Assembly (NCBI GenBank): GCA_016706365.1
Contig: JADJJU010000009.1
Span: 251,266-315,265, forward strand
Direction of reading: 5' to 3'
DNA from: Saprospiraceae bacterium
GTDB taxonomy: Bacteria; Bacteroidota; Bacteroidia; Chitinophagales; Saprospiraceae
DNA: 64,000 nt
Shown: positions 59,374 through 64,000 of the stretch, piece after piece
Position numbering within the stretch: the stretch's first letter is position 1
Layout of the letters: each line of letters begins with the position of its first letter
Notes under the pieces: model-generated
The model's database searches: none
Seen by the model: only the letters and a program-made list of their open reading frames with translations
Told to the model about the DNA's origin: nothing
Translations under genes and position numbers: made by a program

Positions 59374-60444
59374 TCACTGAGAATTTATGTTCGGAAAAAT
59401 CACCTTTTCCGGATTTCTTTTCAGCTCTTTCATCACTGCCTCAAATAGCTGTTTTTTGACTCTGCCTGAATTTTTAGGTTCGACCAGGTATCTTACTATC
59501 ACTTCTATCCAAGTATTTTCATGAGCTTTCATATATACAGATGGATATTCATTTACATCCAACTCATCTACAGGAGTGTCTTTCAAAATTGTTTTAAAGC
59601 GCTTTACCCGGCGGACCATGGCTTCACCAATTTCTATTTCAACAATGCGTTTTACTGTCTCGCTGGTAAATTTAAAATCGCTGTCATAGGAAATAAATAA
59701 GCTTAATTCATTCCAGATAAAGGGGAATAAAGGCCAGGAGTAATTATATACATATTCGCTGAATACTTTGGAGTTTGCAAATCTGATTGTGCGTCCGCTC
59801 GGATGATCACCTGATAAATAATCACCGTGAAATTCCCAAAGTGTTGTATCGATATAACTTACGTTGATAATATCTCCATACACATTGCCTATTCGTATGC
59901 GGTCACCTACTTCATATGGTTTTCGTATCAAAATCTACAGCCATCCAAAGAAACTGCTTATGAGATTTTGTAGAGCAAAACCAAGAATAAGTGAAACAAT
60001 TCCAAATGAAACCATGGCGGCATACCAGTTGGCAAACAGTAGTGAAAGTACAATCCCAATTATGAGGAGGCTCGCAAATAAGTCGGCGATGCGGTTGAAA
60101 TTGAATACAGTAGTTTTATCATCTATTCTGCGGTTTATTATTTTCTTTAAAAGCCTTATCACCAGCAAAACCAATGAAATCAACATCACAGCAAGCACAA
60201 TTTTTTGTGCGAATGGAATGTAAATGCTTGAAATGGGAAATCGCTTCCATCCTAACAGATAATAAATAATTCCGAAGCTAATAAAGATGATGGCAGTTAT
60301 TCCCAAAATGGGAGCTTCTTTCTTTACAGTATCATTGCTGTCCTTTTGCACCATAGCTGAGCTTTCAATTAAGGCCCTTTGTACTTTTTCATCCTTTTTG
60401 ATCGCCTCAATTTCTTTATCTTCTATTGGGTCCGGAGTTTCCAT
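59374..60444 (-). CDS. MscS-family mechanosensitive channel, interrupted by in-frame TAG
   Basis: The N-terminal part (60444-59935) has an acidic soluble start, TM helices (ITAIIFISFGIIYYLL; IVLAVMLISLVLLVIRLL; DLFASLLIIGIVLSLLFA) and the pore segment SFGIVSLILGFALQNLISSFFGWL. TAG follows at 59935-59937, then the same frame continues ILIRKPYEVGDRIRIGNVYGDI, the beta domain. Relatives usually have Tyr or Ile at the TAG position. The whole is ~356 aa. It should release osmolytes under hypo-osmotic shock. Confidence 0.88.
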
Positions 60445-60653
60445 GTATTGAATTCAATTTATTTGGTTATAATAACAACACCTCATGTGAGCACATTCAA
60501 CAATTAATAATTACGCAATCTGAACATGATCCGGGGAGGGGATAGAAGGGCACCATAATTATTAGATGCAATTACAAGTCCTTCACCACGTATTGTTCGG
60601 AGTAATTTTTTTTAATTGATGTTGGATATATATCCTTATGATTTGGCATAATA
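60445..60653. other. Intergenic spacer
   Basis: About 210 bp between the MscS and DUF2254 genes, both on the minus strand. No recognised feature. Confidence 0.4.
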
Positions 60654-61901
60654 TCAATTTAAAATTTTCTCAGACCTTTCAATCAGGTTCTGAAGATCAT
60701 TTTTTTCTTTAAGGGTTTGTTTACCCAGATTTATAATCATTTCAGCATGCCTGATCACAGCCTTTCTTTGTTTTTCATTTTGTGTAAATCCAATTATTGT
60801 AGTTAAAGCCTCCATCATTCTTATCATGACTGCGGGGATACCGCCTGAAAATTGACGAATTTGGTGGAATGCCGCATCCAGAACACCCTCGAAATCTAGT
60901 GTGTCAGCAATATCTCTCAGTTTTTCGTTTTCATCAAATCTGTATTTTGAAGGGAATTTGGCTTGCGCCAAATAGGATAAGGTAGCTTTAAGATTGTCGA
61001 TACATGCAATGGCTGTGTAAGGGTCATTTATTCCGGGAGATAGCGCACGTAAAGCTATTTCGACCATTTGATGGATAGAGAATTCAAGGTCTTGTCTGGA
61101 GGTTTTGATTTTTCCTATTACAAGTTGATCTAATATCTTATCCAAATTATCTGCCTCCCAATCATTTTTTGAATAAAGCCAGGCTATTTCTTCACCCTGT
61201 ACAAGATGTGCTCCGGGTCTGCAAAACAGATCCAGCAGCGAATCATGTTTGCTTAATATTTTCATCAATGTATCAGAATCGATATACTGGAGATAACCGC
61301 TTTCAGGAGATTTTATGGAGAGTCGTTGCGGATACCCTGATATGAAAACAGCACTATCAATGTTTTCATCGCTATCCTTTTCCTCCCCCAGTTTTTCAGG
61401 GAAAAGGTTGTTTACTTGCCTGGAAATGAAGTCTGAAATATCTGAAATCACCTGATCTGCCTGAATACTGATAGCGATCCGATGTATAAAAATAATCAAC
61501 AAAATTATATTTGTGATAGCGGCTATAATAGCTACAAGTATGGATATAGAAGGAATGAATGTATATGCGTCTCCTTCTTTCACGGAGTTTAAAACAAGGA
61601 GGCAATACAGATAGGTAGAAATATAGGAACCCAATACTATCTGATTGAGCCTTACATACATGAAATTTTTGATTAGTCTTGGACCAAATTGTGAAGAAGC
61701 GAGCGTTAGTGCAACCAGTGTAATGGAAAAAACAGTTCCTGCGACACCCATCATAGCCCCTGAAATAGTGGTTAATATGCTCCGGGCGGAGTTTGAACTG
61801 TTTACAAAAAAGAAGCGGGCAATTCCCTCTTTTGAAAAATTAATTATGCCATCTAAATAGACAAGGCCTATTGCCAGCAGAATGGAAGTGGTGATTATCA
61901 C
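60654..61901 (-). CDS. DUF2254 membrane protein
   Basis: The frame is open upstream of GTG 61901 for ~39 more codons (to about 62018: SSFLGIIIRALRSINEK, STFWFIPT) without an ATG, so the true N-terminus is longer and its start is unclear, probably because of another base error. The protein has four TM helices (residues about 1-160 of the printed frame), including ISGAMMGVAGTVFSITLVALTLASSQFGPRLI, the DUF2254 core, then a soluble C-terminal domain (SPGINDPYTAIACIDNL). Function is unknown. Confidence 0.88.
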   Translation of the reverse strand: MIITTSILLAIGLVYLDGIINFSKEGIARFFFVNSSNSARSILTTISGAMMGVAGTVFSITLVALTLASSQFGPRLIKNFMYVRLNQIVLGSYISTYLYCLLVLNSVKEGDAYTFIPSISILVAIIAAITNIILLIIFIHRIAISIQADQVISDISDFISRQVNNLFPEKLGEEKDSDENIDSAVFISGYPQRLSIKSPESGYLQYIDSDTLMKILSKHDSLLDLFCRPGAHLVQGEEIAWLYSKNDWEADNLDKILDQLVIGKIKTSRQDLEFSIHQMVEIALRALSPGINDPYTAIACIDNLKATLSYLAQAKFPSKYRFDENEKLRDIADTLDFEGVLDAAFHQIRQFSGGIPAVMIRMMEALTTIIGFTQNEKQRKAVIRHAEMIINLGKQTLKEKNDLQNLIERSEKILN

Positions 61902-62139
61902 AGTTGGAATAAACCAAAAAGTTGAGGTTAATTCACTCCATTTAAATCCCTTAGTTTTTTCATTGATAGATCTTAATGCCCTGATGATAATGCCTAAAAA
62001 GCTGCTTCCGGAGTTTGTCTAAATCTGAGATAACTTTCCATTTTGTTTCGATTGAGTTCCTTCAAAGATACGATTTTAAACAAGCCTCTATTTAAATGAG
62101 GACTTATGAACTTTCAGGACATCTTGCACTTTGTCTGAA

Positions 62140-62678
62140 TTATTGTTCTAACTGGAGGAGTATTTTGCTTACACGTTTTTGAAAATCAAATGTATGTTTG
62201 TCCATCTGGTCCTTTAAGCAAAGTATCAGTTCACTTTTTAGTTCAGGATACTTTTTTGTAAGCTTGAACAAGACTAACATTGATCTTGCTTTAATAGTGA
62301 CATTTGTGTTGCCTGAGAGAAGAAATTGAAACAATATGCCATTAGCATTTTCCATTCCTCCCTGCAGCATTTGAAATGAGCCAAAATGAAGCTTGAGAGG
62401 GAGGTTTTGATATAGGATTAAAATGTTCAAATGGATTTAGTAGAAATGGAAGTTCTGTTAACAACTTGTTCGGATTCTTTTTAGCCCACTTTACCCAGCA
62501 GCCATAGAAATCGGTTGGCTGTTTTCTTTTCGCAATTTAGTAATCCAGTAAGTTCTTTTATAGCTATGTTCTCGTCAATAATTTTTCTCACCCAAATTCT
62601 TCTGTTTTCAAAGGTGCTTTTATGTAATGAAGCTTCCAGCTCCTGGTAGAATTCAGAATTATAAACATTTGAGTTCAT
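62140..62678 (-). CDS. HEAT-like helical protein (frameshifted)
   Basis: The upstream piece (from 62678) reads MNSNVYNSEFYQELEASLHKSTFENRRIWVRKIIDEN to FLWLLGKVG. The rest, GGMENANGILFQFLLSGNTNVTIKARSMLVLF and CLKDQMDKHTFDFQKRVSKILLQLEQ, continues in another frame, with the middle (KNPNKLLTELPFLLN) readable between them. The ~178-aa protein consists of repeated helical hairpins resembling HEAT repeats. It is cytosolic. It would suit a scaffold or adaptor; no more can be said. Confidence 0.6.
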
Positions 62679-62858
62679 TTTAATTTTTGCTATGGTTTGG
62701 GGGTTTTGTGGTCGGAAAATCTACAATCAGGGTAGGGGATAGAAAATACTTTTATTTTGATGTAATGTATAATCTTACCAGAGCAATTTTGCATAGGTAG
62801 TATACTACAAACTAATCAGATGAGACAAGTTTATCCTGCAAATTTTTTTCTTCTGAGT

Positions 62859-63077
62859 TCAATCCGTCTTGCCTTTAAATGCAGCATAGATTGCCATTGC
62901 ATGGCCATGACCGAGATCAAATTCTTGTTTCAGCCAGTTAGTAATTTCAGTTGCCTTAACTGTGGGAACGAGCTGCCCGGATTTCATAAAACCTTTTTGT
63001 TCAGCCAGTTTTTTGAAGTCTTCAGGAGATTTTCCTGTCTTCGTTTTGATGTTGTCTATGTAAGCTTGAAATGACAT
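62859..63077 (-). CDS. DUF4287 domain protein
   Basis: The 72-aa product reads MSFQAYIDNIKTKTGKSPEDFKKLAEQKG and ATEITNWLKQEFDLGHGHAMAIYAAF, the complete DUF4287 domain, a small helical module of unknown function. It starts 12 bp after the DUF998 stop, so the two form an operon. Confidence 0.9.
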   Translation of the reverse strand: MSFQAYIDNIKTKTGKSPEDFKKLAEQKGFMKSGQLVPTVKATEITNWLKQEFDLGHGHAMAIYAAFKGKTD

Positions 63078-63089
63078 ATTTTTTGTTTT

Positions 63090-63722
63090 TTATGGGCAAT
63101 TAATTAAAAAGGCAATATACATCGCCCAGGAAATAAAACAGAGGACCAATAGTCTGTTTGCATAGCCACCCAAAGCAATCACGCCTTTAGGTACTTCTGC
63201 AGGAACAGGAGAGTCTTTGTCCCAGGTTACACCAGCTTTTTGAAACCTGAAAACATAAGCATCATTGTAAATGCCATTAGCCATATGCTTATCCAGGTTG
63301 AATGTGCTAAAATTAATGTATCAGTCTGAGTGATTATATTGTTGTTCAATAAATGATAAGTCAGGATAAGGGCAGCCACAGGTAATGTTGGAATACCAAG
63401 TGCAAATGCCATCCCGTGCTTTTTATGCTTGACATCAAACAATCCGCCACAAATGGCTCCGATACCCGAAAGAACAAGTAGAACGATTCCAATGTGAGCC
63501 CAAAATCCAATAATTATTTCCAGTAAAGCAATAGCAAGGAGTATCGAACTTGCTCCCCACATAAAAAAGAATAAAGTAAGCAGCCATTTATATTTCCCCA
63601 GGGCATATTCACTTACCATTCTCCAGGAAGGCTTAAATTCAGGACTTGTAAAATGTAATGCCAACAAGCTATAGGAGTGATAAAGCGCCCGAAATGAAGG
63701 ATAGAATTGCTAAAATATTCAT
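63090..63722 (-). CDS. DUF998 membrane protein (two frameshifts)
   Basis: The start ATG 63720-63722 reads MNILAILSFISGALSLL, a break at about 63672 leads to LALHFTSPEFKPSWRMVSEYALGKYKW, and a break at about 63240 leads to FQKAGVTWDKDSPVPAEVPKGVIALGGYANRLLVLCFISW. Reassembled it is ~210 aa with six TM helices and the DUF998 signature (LHFxSPEFxPSWRMVSEYALG). Function is unknown. It lies upstream of DUF4287, and a decayed tail of a paralogue is at 26541. Confidence 0.85.
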
Positions 63723-63785
63723 GTCGATTTATTTTAGAAATGCATCTGTGAATTTTCTGAGGAAAAAAGCCTTCTGAAACTATTC

Positions 63786-63815
63786 GGTTGCAAATATAAA
63801 TGCAACCAATCGGTT
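63786..63815 (-). promoter_or_regulatory. Overlapping palindromes upstream of the DUF998 operon
   Basis: GGTTGCA (63786-63792) and TGCAACC (63801-63807) form 7-bp arms around an 8-bp centre. The second arm overlaps AACCAATCGGTT (63804-63815), another perfect palindrome with a 4-bp centre. They lie 64-93 bp upstream of the DUF998 start, suitable for a repressor such as a TetR-type protein. Confidence 0.55.
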
Positions 63816-63902
63816 TCGCAAATATTTTACGAATATTTTTTCATAATGAAGATATAATTGGTAGCTCTCCGTCTTACAGCTCAAAGCTGACTTATCCAAA
63901 GA

Positions 63903-64000
63903 TCAATCATTAAGGGAATCAATTCCTTTTTCTTTCAAGCGTTCAAGCGCTTCTTTCATGGCTTCAATTTGCCATGTCGGGTGTCCTTGCCATAAGCTAA
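63903..64000 (-). CDS. Unidentified gene, 3' end only
   Basis: The minus strand is open from the window edge to TGA at 63903-63905, reading SLWQGHPTWQIEAMKEALER then LKEKGIDSLND. It looks like the helical C-terminus of a soluble protein. The start and most of the gene lie beyond the window, and I cannot name it. Confidence 0.45.
   Translation of the reverse strand, partial: SLWQGHPTWQIEAMKEALERLKEKGIDSLND

Noticed and set aside
1..64000. Stop codon reassignment or programmed frameshifting to explain the split genes
   Set aside because: TAA, TAG and TGA all end intact genes here, and the breaks occur in unrelated genes at differing sequences without a shared slippery site and downstream structure.

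Overview
The window reads as a low-GC (high-30s percent by eye) chromosomal piece of a Bacteroidota bacterium. The clearest marker is a secreted glycosidase-like protein with a C-terminal type IX secretion sorting domain (49399-51148). Many conserved families typical of the phylum support this (four-helix-bundle S23 protein, DUF3667, an AraC regulator with an HMA-like N-terminus, small His-rich metal proteins). Nearly all genes lie on the minus strand. I see no rRNA, tRNA, CRISPR array, IS element or phage genes.

Layout. 1-8 kb: adenine deaminase (partial), an SRPBCC protein with a broken photolyase-like gene, a cupin, an AraC regulator, a TPR lipoprotein, a decayed DJ-1/PfpI gene and a GNAT acetyltransferase. 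8-16 kb: a heavy-metal RND efflux operon (outer membrane channel, CzcA/CusA-type pump, periplasmic adaptor, two His-rich small proteins), interrupted between pump and adaptor by a four-helix-bundle gene embedded in heptamer repeats. 16-30 kb: small enzymes and membrane or stress proteins (hydrolase, CPBP-like, zinc ribbon, ester cyclase-like, RsgA, DUF1003, Na/Pi cotransporter, TspO/MarR pair, YdeI-like, acyltransferase). 31-42.7 kb: a biosynthetic locus, the centrepiece. 43-48 kb: dicarboxylate transporter, DUF3667, DUF3307/SatD pair, methyltransferase. 48-64 kb: T9SS glycosidase, ArsA ATPase, GT39-like membrane glycosyltransferase, GNAT, fatty acid hydroxylase, a TPR regulator, CHAD, MscS, DUF2254, DUF4287/DUF998.

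The biosynthetic locus reads Sfp-type phosphopantetheinyl transferase, then one hybrid megasynthase, then an SDR oxidoreductase, with a CapK/phenylacetate-CoA-ligase-like gene converging on it and sharing its stop-codon bases. After repairing three one-base frame breaks, the megasynthase is KS-KR-ACP-C-A-T-C followed by a C-terminal domain that resembles the cyanobacterial long-chain acyl-ACP reductase (AAR), with a Rossmann glycine motif and a cysteine aligned to the AAR catalytic cysteine. This suggests a lipo- or polyketide-amino product released as an aldehyde and perhaps reduced further by the SDR. I know of no characterised assembly line with this release domain.

About twenty genes are split by single-base indels, mostly at short homopolymers, plus a few in-frame stops. 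The pattern spans unrelated and normally essential-type genes such as rsgA, so I read most of it as sequence error in a draft assembly. The internal photolyase deletion and the DUF998 chimera look more like real decay. Coordinates of split genes are given for the whole reconstructed locus.
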